DNA of 64,000 bases, taken from positions 1 through 64,000 of the forward strand of contig NZ_JANFNH010000020.1 of the NCBI RefSeq assembly GCF_024436055.1, read 5' to 3'. Numbering within the stretch: position 1 is the stretch's first letter; each line of letters opens with the position of its first letter. A program made the position numbers and the translations under genes. Shown here in pieces: positions 8,000 to 15,750 of the stretch. Below the pieces are notes generated by a model. The model made no database searches. It was given only the letters and a program-made list of their open reading frames with translations, and was not told where the DNA came from. The DNA is from Streptantibioticus rubrisoli. Lineage in GTDB: Bacteria; Actinomycetota; Actinomycetes; Streptomycetales; Streptomycetaceae.

Positions 8000-8349
8000 C
8001 ACACCTTCTCCCTGCTGTGGTCTGTCTGACTGCCGTCGGGTTCGTGCGGGCTGACTGCGAGTTTCTGGGCCAACTCGTTCCAGCTGGCGTCGAACTTCTC
8101 CACGCCCTCGTCCTCCAGCACCTGCACGACGTCGGCGTAATCGGCGCCGAGTGCGGGGATTTCCCGGCCGTCGCAGCAGTCGCTGGTTTCGATGGCCGTT
8201 GTGAAGATCGCCGGGTGGGTGGTGGCGCTGGTGACGTGCCAGTACGCGGCGAGCCTGCCCAGACTGGCGTCTACCAGTCGCCGTCGGCTCAGCTCGTCCA
8301 ACCAGGTCGACACCCCGGACGTGGGGAGCCGGGCGAGGGTGTCGGACAT
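7999..8349 (-). CDS. Transaldolase-derived mini-protein lacking the barrel core
   Basis: A 116-residue protein whose first ~45 residues match the transaldolase N terminus (GVSTWLDELSRRRLVDASL, then VTSATTHPAIFTTAI where the enzyme normally has VTTNPTIF) and whose later part matches the transaldolase C terminus (VLEDEGVEKFDASWNELAQK). The roughly 250 intervening residues, including the Schiff-base lysine, are absent and replaced by about 20 unrelated residues. It cannot be an aldolase. The start at 8349 gives GGAGG six bases upstream (an ATG at 8352 is also possible). Its stop overlaps the start of the downstream flavoprotein, so it may persist as a translational leader or scaffold. The frame is open and codon use normal, so decay is not obvious. 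Confidence 0.75.
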   Translation of the reverse strand: MSDTLARLPTSGVSTWLDELSRRRLVDASLGRLAAYWHVTSATTHPAIFTTAIETSDCCDGREIPALGADYADVVQVLEDEGVEKFDASWNELAQKLAVSPHEPDGSQTDHSREKV

Positions 8350-8482
8350 CATGTGCCTCCTTACCCGGGCAGGAGCGTGGCAGCCGCGAGGGCTCCCTGG
8401 TCCAAGGCTCACCCGTCAAGCGGGGGGCCGCAGGTCGATAGATGCGTGCTGGCGATCCTCTTTCCGGCACTGCTGTGCTCCA

Positions 8483-9472
8483 TCAGTTGCCGCGTCGAGG
8501 TGTCACCGGCAGGGTGGCCGGCACCGCGGTGGGCGCGTCGTGGGCGGCCCGGCGGACGTGAGGGCCCACGTCCGCGGACCGTGGATCCGCCAAGACGGCC
8601 CCGTTGGGACGTTGCGGTGCGCCGCTGCGCCGATTGACGGGGGAGGGCAGCGGTTCAAGTGGGTGACGGTGGATGTGACAGCTCTGATAGATGACCAGGA
8701 CCACGAGCAGAGCGAAGAGCGCCACCGAACCCCACAACGTGCCCCAGCCGAGACCGCCTTGGTTCACCGGCTTGACCAACGAGTCGCCCCCGGCGGCCCC
8801 GAGCGGACGGGTCAGGATGAACGCCAGCCAGAAGAGAACCATGCCGTTGACGCGGGTGAGATAGCGCGTGACCACGATGGCGACCATGACCCCGGCTATG
8901 ACGAGGAACGCACCGCGGAAGCCCAGCCCGGTGCTCTGTGACAGCCAGTCACCGCTTGCGGTGCCCAGCGTGTTCGACACCAGAATCGCGAGCCAGTAGA
9001 GGATTTCTCCCTTGCGGCTGGAGATTCTTTCAACGTCGTAGGTCTGCCCGGTGCGCCACCACACGACGAAGATGACTGCCAGCAGGCTGGTGAGGATCAC
9101 TGCGCCCCAGCCATAGCCCACCCCGTTCTCGGCGCTGCCGGAACCAGGTCCGCGGTCGAGGAAGTCCGAGATCTCGGTACCGACCATGCTGGTGCCCAGG
9201 ACCACCGCCCAAAAGACGGCTGGGTAGAAGCGCTTGGCCGTGACCTGGACCACCAGGACGATCAGGAAGTACGCGAGGAAGATGAACGCGGTGTCGACAT
9301 AGCCGATTCTGAGGGTGATCCCGAACAAGTCACCCGCGGTTTCCCCCAGGGTCACGGCGGTGATTTTCAGTATCCAGAACAGTACCGTTACGTGCGGAAG
9401 TTTCCGCATCACGTAGTGGGCCGGGTCATCCCGAAGGTCCATGCGGTGCGACCGGGGCAGTATTGATTGCAT
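8483..9472 (-). CDS. Polytopic membrane protein, COG4705-like
   Basis: A 329-residue integral membrane protein with about eight hydrophobic segments between residues 25 and 265 and a Pro/Arg-rich cytoplasmic-type tail. It contains repeated motifs of the form K(I/L)..T.GET.GD (for example ILKITAVTLGETAGDLFGIT and NTLGTASGDWLSQSTG, and RPLGAAGGDSL), a pattern I associate with the uncharacterised membrane-anchored family COG4705. The repeats suggest an internal four-fold duplication with conserved Gly-Asp pairs facing a pathway for ion or substrate. Start: ATG at 9472 after GGAAGGGGAG. Function unknown. It lies just downstream of the HATPase pseudogene. Confidence 0.75.
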   Translation of the reverse strand: MQSILPRSHRMDLRDDPAHYVMRKLPHVTVLFWILKITAVTLGETAGDLFGITLRIGYVDTAFIFLAYFLIVLVVQVTAKRFYPAVFWAVVLGTSMVGTEISDFLDRGPGSGSAENGVGYGWGAVILTSLLAVIFVVWWRTGQTYDVERISSRKGEILYWLAILVSNTLGTASGDWLSQSTGLGFRGAFLVIAGVMVAIVVTRYLTRVNGMVLFWLAFILTRPLGAAGGDSLVKPVNQGGLGWGTLWGSVALFALLVVLVIYQSCHIHRHPLEPLPSPVNRRSGAPQRPNGAVLADPRSADVGPHVRRAAHDAPTAVPATLPVTPRRGN

Positions 9473-9523
9473 AGTTCTCCCCTTCCTCGTGCCGAGCGGC
9501 GACGCCCGGTGCCGCGGCCGTGC

Positions 9524-9771
9524 TCACCAAAGGCAACGCCACGCTGACGGCGCGACGGAAGTTCCGGCGTCGGTGACAGCGATGTGAAATGTGTGGTGAT
9601 CGAAGGTCAGCAACAGCGTCGGGTACTCGTGGCCGGGCACTGCGGGGTTCGTCGTGAGGTGAAATGACGCGCCGTGGAGAGGTGCGTCTCCCGCGCCGAC
9701 AGGGTGACCAGCGTCTGGAGAGAGGTCCGCGGACGCGGGCGGCTGGTGATTGCTGAATCGGTGACGAACAT
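9524..9771 (-). pseudogene. Decayed HATPase (anti-sigma kinase-like) gene
   Basis: A deleted relative of the intact gene at 23928-24428. From ATG 9771 it reads MFVTDSAITSRPRPRTSLQT, then TLSARETHLSTARHFTS (compare TLPAQEAHVSAARHFTA). After an internal deletion removing the N-box region, a frame change gives GHEYPTLLLTFDHHTFHIAV, parallel to GHEYMTLQLALDHHTLHIVV. It stops early at 9524, so the G-box is gone. The upstream ECF-like promoter and leader remain. Non-functional as an ATP-binding protein. Confidence 0.7.
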
Positions 9772-9833
9772 GTCCTTCTGCTCCTCCGTGGAAATAGGGG
9801 GGGCGGGGGATGAATTCTGACGCTCACCCCCTT

Positions 9834-9862
9834 TCACGGGTGACGGGCGCCGTGCGGTTCGG
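9834..9862 (-). promoter_or_regulatory. ECF-type promoter, copy 1 (upstream of HATPase relic)
   Basis: On the minus strand: CCGAACCG, then CCGTGA, with GAAC and CCGTG separated by exactly 17 bases. The element is 64 bases upstream of the ATG at 9771. The same arrangement recurs at 11223, 21796 and 24500. Assignment to an ECF sigma factor is inferred from the GAAC/CGT pattern and the nearby sigma gene. Confidence 0.6.
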
Positions 9863-9931
9863 TTTTGTGCTTTTTACTTGACAGGCCGCGCCACGCCCTG
9901 CACCTTCGGACCGCTACCGATGCCCCGGACA

Positions 9932-10909
9932 TCATTCGTCCGCTTCCCGGCACAGCGGACCCAGCGCCATGACACGCTCGGCCGACTCATTCACGAGTAC
10001 CGCAGCGCCTGACGATGAATCAGTCAGGATCCCGCGAACACGCGGCCCAGCGCCCGTGCGGGACTTTTGGACCACACAGGGATGCCGACCGATCAGCACG
10101 ATGCCGACCACGATCGCCACGAGTCCGACGGCCTGCACGGCAAGCGAGCCCGGTGTGACCCTGAGGCGGTCGCCGATGATGCCGATCCCGCACGCGATCC
10201 CGGCCAGCGGCTGCGCAGCGGTGAGTGCGGGCAACGAGGAGCGCAGCGGCGCTGTCTCGAAGGCGATCTGGACGAGCACCAGACCGGTCACGCCGAGACA
10301 CACCACCACGTAGGGTTGCCAGTGCGCGAACAGGGCCGTGATTCCGTGCCTGCCGACGATCTGGCTCGCGATACGGGTGAGGGAGTCCTGAAGCCCGTAC
10401 AGGAGTCCGGCGGCGCAGGCCAGCACGGTCGCCACGAGCGTCGGCCGCACGCGTCGAGAGAGCACGATGAGCAGCCCGGCCAGTCCGACGACGATGCCGA
10501 AGAGGATCCAGCGGCGCAGCGGCCCGGTCAGGTGCCCGCCCTCTGACGGCTGTCCGGCGACGATGAACGCCGTCACGCCCAGCGCCAACAGCAGCACCCC
10601 GCCCCAGCCGCCCCAGCCGAGCGGCTGGCCGGTGAGCCAGCGGGACAGCGCCATCGCGAAGAGCAGGTTGGTCGCTGTGAGGGGTTCGACCAGCGACACC
10701 TCGCCGTTGGCCAGGGCGATGGTGCTGAGTGCCATGCCCGCGGTCATGGCGGCGATGCCGACCAGCCATTCCGGATAACGCATCAGGACGAGAAGCAACC
10801 GGAAGGAGAGGAGGTCGGCAAGGGGCGCCCGCTGGGCCTGCCGCTGCTGGAGGACGAAGCCGACGCCGAGGCAGCAGGCTGCACCGACCCCCAGCACGAA
10901 CACGCTCAC
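9932..10909 (-). CDS. DMT-superfamily (EamA-like) transporter
   Basis: A 325-residue protein with about ten hydrophobic helices in two repeated halves, the layout of drug/metabolite transporters: an early FVLQQRQAQRAPLADLLSFR region, GEVSLVEPLTATNLLFAMAL in helix 3-4 and the second-half counterpart ETAPLRSSLPALTAAQPLAG. The last ~40 residues are polar. The chosen start is the GTG at 10909 after GAGGTGACGAA; the stop of the preceding small gene overlaps it (GTGA). Probable role: export of a small metabolite or antiporter at the cytoplasmic membrane; substrate unknown. Confidence 0.8.
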   Translation of the reverse strand: MSVFVLGVGAACCLGVGFVLQQRQAQRAPLADLLSFRLLLVLMRYPEWLVGIAAMTAGMALSTIALANGEVSLVEPLTATNLLFAMALSRWLTGQPLGWGGWGGVLLLALGVTAFIVAGQPSEGGHLTGPLRRWILFGIVVGLAGLLIVLSRRVRPTLVATVLACAAGLLYGLQDSLTRIASQIVGRHGITALFAHWQPYVVVCLGVTGLVLVQIAFETAPLRSSLPALTAAQPLAGIACGIGIIGDRLRVTPGSLAVQAVGLVAIVVGIVLIGRHPCVVQKSRTGAGPRVRGILTDSSSGAAVLVNESAERVMALGPLCREADE

Positions 10910-11151
10910 TTCGTCACCTCTTTCGTGTCGGCGCCGTGCTCTCGAACCCGGGGCGTCTGCGTGCTGCGCCCGGCGATCGAGGTGGACTCGGTGGTGCCCG
11001 GCGTGGGTGAACGCGGACCGCGCCTCCCGGTGCGGTCGAGCCTCCGTCGGGCACGCCTCGCCCGTTCGACGGCGCAGGCTTCGGCGTGCGCGGTGGGGGC
11101 GGGTGTCGCGGGCGCCATGGGTGCTTCCTGCGAGTGGAGCGTGTCCGTCAT
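10906..11151 (-). CDS. Small Arg/Ala/Thr-rich protein coupled to the transporter
   Basis: An 81-residue frame starting MTDTLHSQEAPMAPAT, basic in the middle (ERARRARRRLDRTGRRG). AAGGAG lies upstream of the ATG, its 5' leader matches those of the genes at 21729 and 24428 (CGCAAGGAG..GA.C then ATGAC), and it is preceded by an ECF-like promoter. Its TGA overlaps the GTG of the DMT transporter gene, implying translational coupling. No domain is recognised; it may be a decayed HATPase-family N terminus kept as a leader cistron. Confidence 0.5.
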   Translation of the reverse strand: MTDTLHSQEAPMAPATPAPTAHAEACAVERARRARRRLDRTGRRGPRSPTPGTTESTSIAGRSTQTPRVREHGADTKEVTK

Positions 11152-11222
11152 CTCTGCTCGCTCCTTGCGTGGGTGCTGGGTGAGGAGGGCGGATCTGGTG
11201 GTTGGTAGCGCTTGTCCATGTC

Positions 11223-11250
11223 CACGGGCGGCGGACGGCGCACGGTTCGG
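11223..11250 (-). promoter_or_regulatory. ECF-type promoter, copy 2
   Basis: Minus strand CCGAACCG and CCGTGG with 17 bases between GAAC and CCGTG, 72 bases upstream of the ATG at 11151. Same geometry as the boxes at 9834, 21793 and 24497. Confidence 0.6.
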
Positions 11251-11417
11251 CAGATACGCATCTTTGTGCGGCCTCTTCGCGGGCGGGCCGTTCGAAGGGA
11301 TCCGGGCCCGCCTTCCTGCCCTCGACCACCTCGATCGCGGCTTCTCGGTTACCTAGTGGCCAAGCCGTATCGCGACGCACCGTATTCGTCTGCTTACGTT
11401 TCGTGCCTTCGCGCGGT

Positions 11418-11441
11418 GGAACGTTTCCCGGGTACGGCGTT
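11418..11441 (+). promoter_or_regulatory. Consensus-like ECF promoter before the relic sigma gene
   Basis: GGAAC (11418-11422) and CGTT (11438-11441) separated by 15 bases, close to the classical Streptomyces SigE-type consensus, about 70 bases upstream of the decayed sigma-factor sequence on the same strand. Its activity is not established, and this box differs from the divergent GAAC-N17-CCGTG box at 11223. Confidence 0.45.
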
Positions 11442-11508
11442 TTGTGCTCGTCCCCTCCTCGGCGAGCCACGGAATCGGAGGAGAGGACTTTTGTAAAAAG
11501 TGCCGATG

Positions 11509-11834
11509 ACTGAGCCGAATCGCTCCCGGCAGCCGTGTCACTTGTACGGGGGACTGTGCCGAGCGCAGAGCCGAGGAGGAACGTGACATCAGGAAACAGG
11601 CAATGGACCGAGGGCGCCGTGCAGGAGACGCTGCCGCGGGAGTGGCAGTTCCCCGCCACGTTCGAGCCCGCACGCGGTTCGGCATCCCAGGCACGGCTGC
11701 GTACGGGGCCCGCCCCGACGACGTCATCCGGACACTGTCCCCGGACCACCTGCGCCGTGCTGCCGGAGACGTACTACCGGGGCCGGACGACGATCAAGGC
11801 CGCACGGCGCACGGCATCCCAATGGGCACCGTGA
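11509..11834 (+). pseudogene. Relic of an ECF sigma-factor gene
   Basis: Nucleotide fragments match the intact sigma gene at 21881-22483 in the same order: the start-proximal GAGCCGAATCGCTCC, the region-2 part (CAGGCAATGGACCGAGG... GTGCAGGAGACGCTGC for GGCAATGGGCCGAGGA... GTGCAGGAGACACTGC), and the region-4 part (ATCCGGACACTGTCCCCGGA, GAGACGTACTACCGGGGCCG, then ATCCCAATGGGCACCGTGA). Large internal deletions and frame changes mean no sigma factor can be made. The anti-sigma gene immediately downstream remains intact, an orphaned regulator. Confidence 0.75.
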
Positions 11835-11858
11835 CGGCGCATGGAGGAGGTGCACAGC

Positions 11859-12656
11859 ATGAATGCGGACCATGAGGCCATCCGGCTGTCATTGGGCGGA
11901 TACGTGCTGGGGACGCTGTCGCCCGCGGAGTCGGATCGGGTGTGCGGCCACCTCGAGGAATGCGCTGAGTGCCGGGCCGAACACGCCAGACTGGCGGGGC
12001 TGCCAGCCCTGCTCGCGACGATCACCGAGGCCGAGGCCGCGGGCCGGGCCGCGCCCGCGGCCGGCGAGGATTGGGCCGACCGGTTGCTGCGGCGGGCCGC
12101 GCACCGTGTGCAGCCCAGCCCACACATCGCTGCTCCGCCCGCTGAGCCGTCGATGCCGAAGGTGCCCGAGCCCAGCCGATTGGAGCAGTTGCTCCAACAG
12201 ACCGCGGCCCGGCGTCGCACGACCCGGCGGCGGCAACTGGTCAGCGTCGCGGCCGCCTTGACGCTCATGGCCGCGGCCGCCTCCGGCGGCACGTTGCTGG
12301 CGACCCTGGGGTCCGCCGGCAGTGAAGTGGCGCAGTCGGGAACGACCTCGCCCGCCCCGGCCCGCACCCTGTCCGCAAGCGACCCCACCACTGGCGTGTC
12401 CGCCTCGGTGAAGGTCTCGCCCGCCGTCTGGGGCAGCACCGTGCAGGTCTCGGCCGAAGGAGTGCCTCCCGGGATCACATGCAGGCTACAAGCCGTCGGG
12501 GTCACGGGGGCCACGGCGACCGCAGCGACCTGGCAGGCCGGCACCTACTCGGGTAGCGCCACGATTTCCGGGACGGTACCCATGGCTCCCGGATCCATCG
12601 GTCACTTCGACATGTACGCGACCAACGGCCAGAAACTCCTCACGATTCCGGCGTAG
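11859..12656 (+). CDS. Zinc-finger anti-sigma factor (module A)
   Basis: A 265-residue membrane anti-sigma factor. The N-terminal zf-HC2/ZAS motif is LGTLSPAESDRVCGHLEECA with H-x3-C-x2-C in HLEECAEC (about 31-40). An Ala/Pro linker leads to one membrane helix after RRRQLVSVAAALTLMAAAAS (about 130-155), then an extracytoplasmic C-terminal domain ending GHFDMYATNGQKLLTIPA. That domain (PTTGVSASVKVSPAVWGSTV onward) is the anti-sigma-K/RskA-like type. Start at 11859 after GGAGGAGG. It is closely related to 22509-23312. Its own sigma gene upstream is destroyed, so it may now act on the module B sigma factor. Confidence 0.85.
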   Translation: MNADHEAIRLSLGGYVLGTLSPAESDRVCGHLEECAECRAEHARLAGLPALLATITEAEAAGRAAPAAGEDWADRLLRRAAHRVQPSPHIAAPPAEPSMPKVPEPSRLEQLLQQTAARRRTTRRRQLVSVAAALTLMAAAASGGTLLATLGSAGSEVAQSGTTSPAPARTLSASDPTTGVSASVKVSPAVWGSTVQVSAEGVPPGITCRLQAVGVTGATATAATWQAGTYSGSATISGTVPMAPGSIGHFDMYATNGQKLLTIPA

Positions 12657-12722
12657 GACGAACTGGGCCCCGCCGCGCGGGAGACCGCTGTTGACCGTCG
12701 GGGGGGACGCCTCACGGCCTGC

Positions 12723-13289
12723 TCACAGGCCGGGGGCCTGGAAGCCGTTCAGGTACCAGAAGGCGGCGGCGTACCAGATCAGAGCGATCGCTGTGACGAG
12801 GGTGCCGCCAGCCAGGGGGAGCGCCCAGCCGGGCCAGCGGCGGTGCCGGACCACGATGACCTTGGTCACGAAGGCCCCGTAGAGGAAGCAGCCGGTGAGC
12901 GAATGCAGCGCCACGCGGGTGTCGGTCAGTTGGACGCCGTAGGCGGTGATGCAGTGCCGAGCGATGGGCAGGGACAGGAGGAACGCGATCAGGCCGATGA
13001 GGCGGTGCGTGGTGTGGACCCGGTGAGGTGCGGCGCGCAGCGCGGGCAGGTGACCGTAAATCCACAGGGCGAGAATCAGCTGAATCAGCGCCAGGCCCAG
13101 GAGTGCGGATCCCAGTTGGGCTTTCAGCAGTCTTGCGTCGTCGCCGCGCTGCCCGAAGAGGCTGGTCTCGTAGTTGGGCGTGTGTACCCGGCCGTACCAG
13201 TAGAGGCCGACCACCACCGCCACGGGCAGGAGAAGCCACAGGACGCCGTGGAGCCGTCGGTGGTTGGCGGGGCGAGCGGAGCCGTCCAC
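12723..13289 (-). CDS. Four-helix membrane protein (DUF6529/cytochrome b561-like)
   Basis: A 188-residue protein with four to five hydrophobic helices (VLWLLLPVAVVVGLYWYG, LLGLALIQLILALWIYG, LIGLIAFLLSLPIARHC, LHSLTGCFLYGAFVTKVIVV, LVTAIALIWYAAAFWYL). Histidines in HTTHRLIG, ARHC and ALHSLTG sit at membrane edges in a pattern compatible with heme ligands. I believe this corresponds to DUF6529, known from Streptomyces beside redox genes; that identification is from memory. Start GTG at 13289, four bases after the stop of the previous gene. Last gene of the cupredoxin operon. Confidence 0.65.
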   Translation of the reverse strand: MDGSARPANHRRLHGVLWLLLPVAVVVGLYWYGRVHTPNYETSLFGQRGDDARLLKAQLGSALLGLALIQLILALWIYGHLPALRAAPHRVHTTHRLIGLIAFLLSLPIARHCITAYGVQLTDTRVALHSLTGCFLYGAFVTKVIVVRHRRWPGWALPLAGGTLVTAIALIWYAAAFWYLNGFQAPGL

Positions 13290-13293
13290 GTGA

Positions 13294-13707
13294 TCAGCCG
13301 CCCCAGCTCTCGATCGTGCCGCCCTGGGGCTTGACGGCACATGATGTGGTGCCGGGCGCGACGCTGGGAGTCGAGGTGGTGCGGGCCGACAGTCGGGGGG
13401 AGAGGCGAGGGTTGGCGCGGGCTGATGCGACCGCCGCCGCTGCGGGCTGCGGAAGCACGCCGATCGTCGTCCCTCCAAGGCCGAAGCAACCGCTCGGGGC
13501 TGTGGCGGGCGTGGCCTCAGCGGCGACGGAGGCGGCTGTGAGGCGAAGGCTTCTCAAGGGGTTCTCCAGCCAGTGCGGGCTGATTTCACCAGTAGGTTCG
13601 ACGAGTCCTGCCGGTTCCGGCCAGCGCGCCCGCAGGTACGGGAATCCGGCAGGCGGCCGTGCCGGGTGGTCTCCGTTGTGCGGGAGGCGCGTCGGTGTCG
13701 GGATCAT
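13294..13707 (-). CDS. Hypothetical protein (137 aa), translationally coupled
   Basis: Begins MIPTPTRLPHNGDHPARP. It has an Ala/Pro/Thr-rich middle (LTAASVAAEATPATAPSG, then VLPQPAAAAVASARA) and ends TTSCAVKPQGGTIESWGG. Its ATG overlaps the stop of the upstream membrane-protein gene (ATGA), and the next gene starts four bases after its stop, which supports it being real. No recognised domain. The single Cys in the conserved-looking tail could be redox- or metal-related, but that is a guess. Confidence 0.55.
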   Translation of the reverse strand: MIPTPTRLPHNGDHPARPPAGFPYLRARWPEPAGLVEPTGEISPHWLENPLRSLRLTAASVAAEATPATAPSGCFGLGGTTIGVLPQPAAAAVASARANPRLSPRLSARTTSTPSVAPGTTSCAVKPQGGTIESWGG

Positions 13708-14162
13708 CTGTCGGGTGCCGTGATGTAGGGCTCGGGTCGCACCCGGCTGGTCCCGTCGCGGTGCGGCCGGGTGCGGCGGTGTCGCCGGACCTCTGATGCC
13801 TGCCAGGCTGCGACGATCAGCAGGGTGAGCGTCTCGGCGATGAGGCTGAGCAGGGCCTGGGGGGCGGGCTGTAGGCCGCGTTCGGAGAATCCGAACAATC
13901 CGATGGTGCGGGATGTGGCGAACCCGGCGAGCGCCCCGACGGCGATCGCGGCGGCGGCGATTCGCAGGAGCAGGGGTGCCGCCCACAGCAGGAGTGCGGC
14001 CACCGCGAAGGCGGCGCTGGCCTGAAGCAGGAACAACGGGCCGATGACTTGGATGAAGCGGTATCCGGCGACGTAGAGCTGGGCGTGGATGTATCCGCTT
14101 GCCGCGAGCGTGGCGGCAAGCACGAGGCGCAGTGCGAGGGCGCGCAGGCTCCGGGTGCTCAT
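13704..14162 (-). CDS. Four-helix membrane protein (module A)
   Basis: A 152-residue membrane protein with four hydrophobic helices, starting MSTRSLRALALRLVLAATLA and containing GYIHAQLYVAGYRFIQVIGP, where His, Gln and Tyr sit at the first helix end. Near-identical architecture and motifs (SGYIHAQLYLAGYRFIHVVG) occur in the module B protein 20320-20745, so these are paralogues. ATGA overlaps occur at both ends, with the phosphoesterase upstream and the 137-aa gene downstream. Function unknown; association with cupredoxins in both modules suggests a partner in an envelope redox or copper process. Confidence 0.75.
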   Translation of the reverse strand: MSTRSLRALALRLVLAATLAASGYIHAQLYVAGYRFIQVIGPLFLLQASAAFAVAALLLWAAPLLLRIAAAAIAVGALAGFATSRTIGLFGFSERGLQPAPQALLSLIAETLTLLIVAAWQASEVRRHRRTRPHRDGTSRVRPEPYITAPDR

Positions 14163-15109
14163 ACGAGTTTCTCGTCCTTGACGGCCAGCGCGTGGCTGCC
14201 CTGCCGGTAGTTGACGGTGCGGATGCCGAGTGCGTCCTTGAGGCGCCCGGCGGGCAGCACCTGTGGAATGGGGCCGGGGCCCTGGCCGGGTTTGGGAAAC
14301 GGGTAGCAGGTGGGTGCGGCCGCATGGAAGGTGATGTTGCCCTCGGTCTTGGTGAACAGCTGGTGGACGTGCCCGTTGAGGCACGTGACCGAGGAGAAGC
14401 GGCGCAACATCGACAGCACCTGCACCGCGTCGTCGGTGCCCCAGCCCCACTTCGGATACATCGCGAACAACGGGATGTGACTGAAGATGACGATGGGGGT
14501 GTCCGACGACAGACCGGCGATGTCCTTGCGCACGAAGTCGATCTGGTCGTTGCCCAGGTGGCCCAGTTGCTCCAGATGCAGAGTGTTGACCAGCGCGATG
14601 AAGTGCACACCGTGGGTGTCGAAGCTGTACCAGCCGTCGCCGAGGGTGTTTTTGGCGAAGGTCTGTCGGTAAGCGACTCCGTTGTCTCCGATCGAGTCGT
14701 GCTCGCCCGGCACGGTGAAGACCCGGTCCGTGCGCACCTGCGACAGCATCTGCTTGACCTGGTCGAACTGCGCGGGCGTGGACAGGTGTGTCAGGTCGCC
14801 GCTGTGCATGACGAAGTCAGGCCGGAAGCCGAGGGAGTTGACCTGGTTGAGCGCTGAGGCGAACGTCCCGGCGACGTCCATGTTGGGCGGGCCCTGGAAG
14901 CCGATGTGGCTGTCGGAGACCTGCACGAACCGCAGGTCTGCGCTGCCTGCCGGGGGCGCGTCCGACGAGCCGGGGAGATGGCTGATCACCTCTCCTCCGG
15001 TGACTGTCAGGACCACGGCACCACCGAACCAGGCGGAGTGCCGCATGAGCTGGCGGCGGGTCATGCCGTGTTCGCCGTCGCCGTTGGAGTCGTGTGTGGG
15101 CCGGGTCAT
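14159..15109 (-). CDS. Tat-exported calcineurin-like metallophosphoesterase
   Basis: A 316-residue enzyme. MTRRQLMRHSAWFGGAVVLT is a twin-arginine signal. The metallophosphoesterase motifs follow in order: VSDSHIGF (DxH), HSGDLTH (GD), VPGEHDS (the GNH position carries GEHD), FSHIPLF and NGHVHQ (GHxH). These residues bind two metal ions in the family. It probably hydrolyses a phosphodiester or phosphomonoester outside the membrane. Start ATG at 15109 overlaps the cupredoxin stop (ATGA). In module B this gene is missing, apart from a possible N-terminal trace at 20746-20850. The Glu in place of Asn in the third motif is notable and may alter activity. Confidence 0.85.
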   Translation of the reverse strand: MTRPTHDSNGDGEHGMTRRQLMRHSAWFGGAVVLTVTGGEVISHLPGSSDAPPAGSADLRFVQVSDSHIGFQGPPNMDVAGTFASALNQVNSLGFRPDFVMHSGDLTHLSTPAQFDQVKQMLSQVRTDRVFTVPGEHDSIGDNGVAYRQTFAKNTLGDGWYSFDTHGVHFIALVNTLHLEQLGHLGNDQIDFVRKDIAGLSSDTPIVIFSHIPLFAMYPKWGWGTDDAVQVLSMLRRFSSVTCLNGHVHQLFTKTEGNITFHAAAPTCYPFPKPGQGPGPIPQVLPAGRLKDALGIRTVNYRQGSHALAVKDEKLV

Positions 15110-15621
15110 GGGGTCACCTCCACGGTGGCGGTCATGAACGGGTGGATGGTGCAGTAGTAGGCGTAGGTGCCGGGTTTGGTGAACGTGTAGCTGTAGGTGG
15201 CTTTGGTGGCCAGACCCGGTGACTTCAGCGGCCCGCCCGATCCCTGCTTGCTGGTGACGGTGTGAGTGTCGGGGTCGGTGTTGGTCCAGGTCACCTTCGT
15301 GCCCACCTTGACCGTCATTTTGGCCGGGGAGAACGCGAAGTTCTTGATCGTCACCGCGTTGGGGGCAGCCGGAGCGGTCGGCTGGCCGCTGGTGGGTGAG
15401 GTCGAGGGGGTGGCTGCTGGTGGGGTGACCGTGCCACCCGTTCCGGAGGCACCAGGCATTCCCGGCAGGGTCTGGCTGGGTCCGGGACTCAGCGCGCCGA
15501 CGGGTTTGGGGTGTGACGATCCGCCGCACGCGCTGAGCAGTCCCAGTGCTCCGGCAACGGCGACAGCGGCCAAGCACGCCGTACGCGACCGCCGGAGCGG
15601 CGAAGAGGAGTTCGCATTCAT
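15106..15621 (-). CDS. Cupredoxin lipoprotein (module A)
   Basis: A 171-residue lipoprotein. Lipobox LLSACGG follows the hydrophobic segment TACLAAVAVAGALGL; a Pro/Ser/Thr-rich linker then leads to a plastocyanin/azurin-like domain (VTIKNFAFSPAKMTVKVGTK, then VTWTNTDPDTHTVTS). Copper ligands are visible: His in DTHTV and Cys, His, Met in YYCTIHPFM, the type 1 set. Likely electron carrier or copper-binding protein anchored outside the membrane. First gene of a five-gene run with overlapping stops and starts. Start at 15621 is supported by GAAGGA upstream. Paralogue: 20847-21320. Confidence 0.88.
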   Translation of the reverse strand: MNANSSSPLRRSRTACLAAVAVAGALGLLSACGGSSHPKPVGALSPGPSQTLPGMPGASGTGGTVTPPAATPSTSPTSGQPTAPAAPNAVTIKNFAFSPAKMTVKVGTKVTWTNTDPDTHTVTSKQGSGGPLKSPGLATKATYSYTFTKPGTYAYYCTIHPFMTATVEVTP

Positions 15622-15714
15622 GGCCCTCGTTCCTTCTACGCGTCCCCAGCCGCACGGGCGGGTGTGATCCAAGACCGATGGGGGATCGTTCTTCTCAGGC
15701 AGACAGGCGACCGC

Positions 15715-15750
15715 GTTACACCTGTTGGGGAATGCTGGAAGGGGTGTAAC
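15715..15750. promoter_or_regulatory. Inverted repeat upstream of the cupredoxin operon
   Basis: GTTACACC (15715-15722) and its exact complement GGTGTAAC (15743-15750), separated by 20 bases, about 95-130 bases upstream of the cupredoxin start. Half-site distance centre to centre is 28 bases, close to 2.7 turns. It could be a regulator-binding site; no matching site was noticed in module B. Confidence 0.4.
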
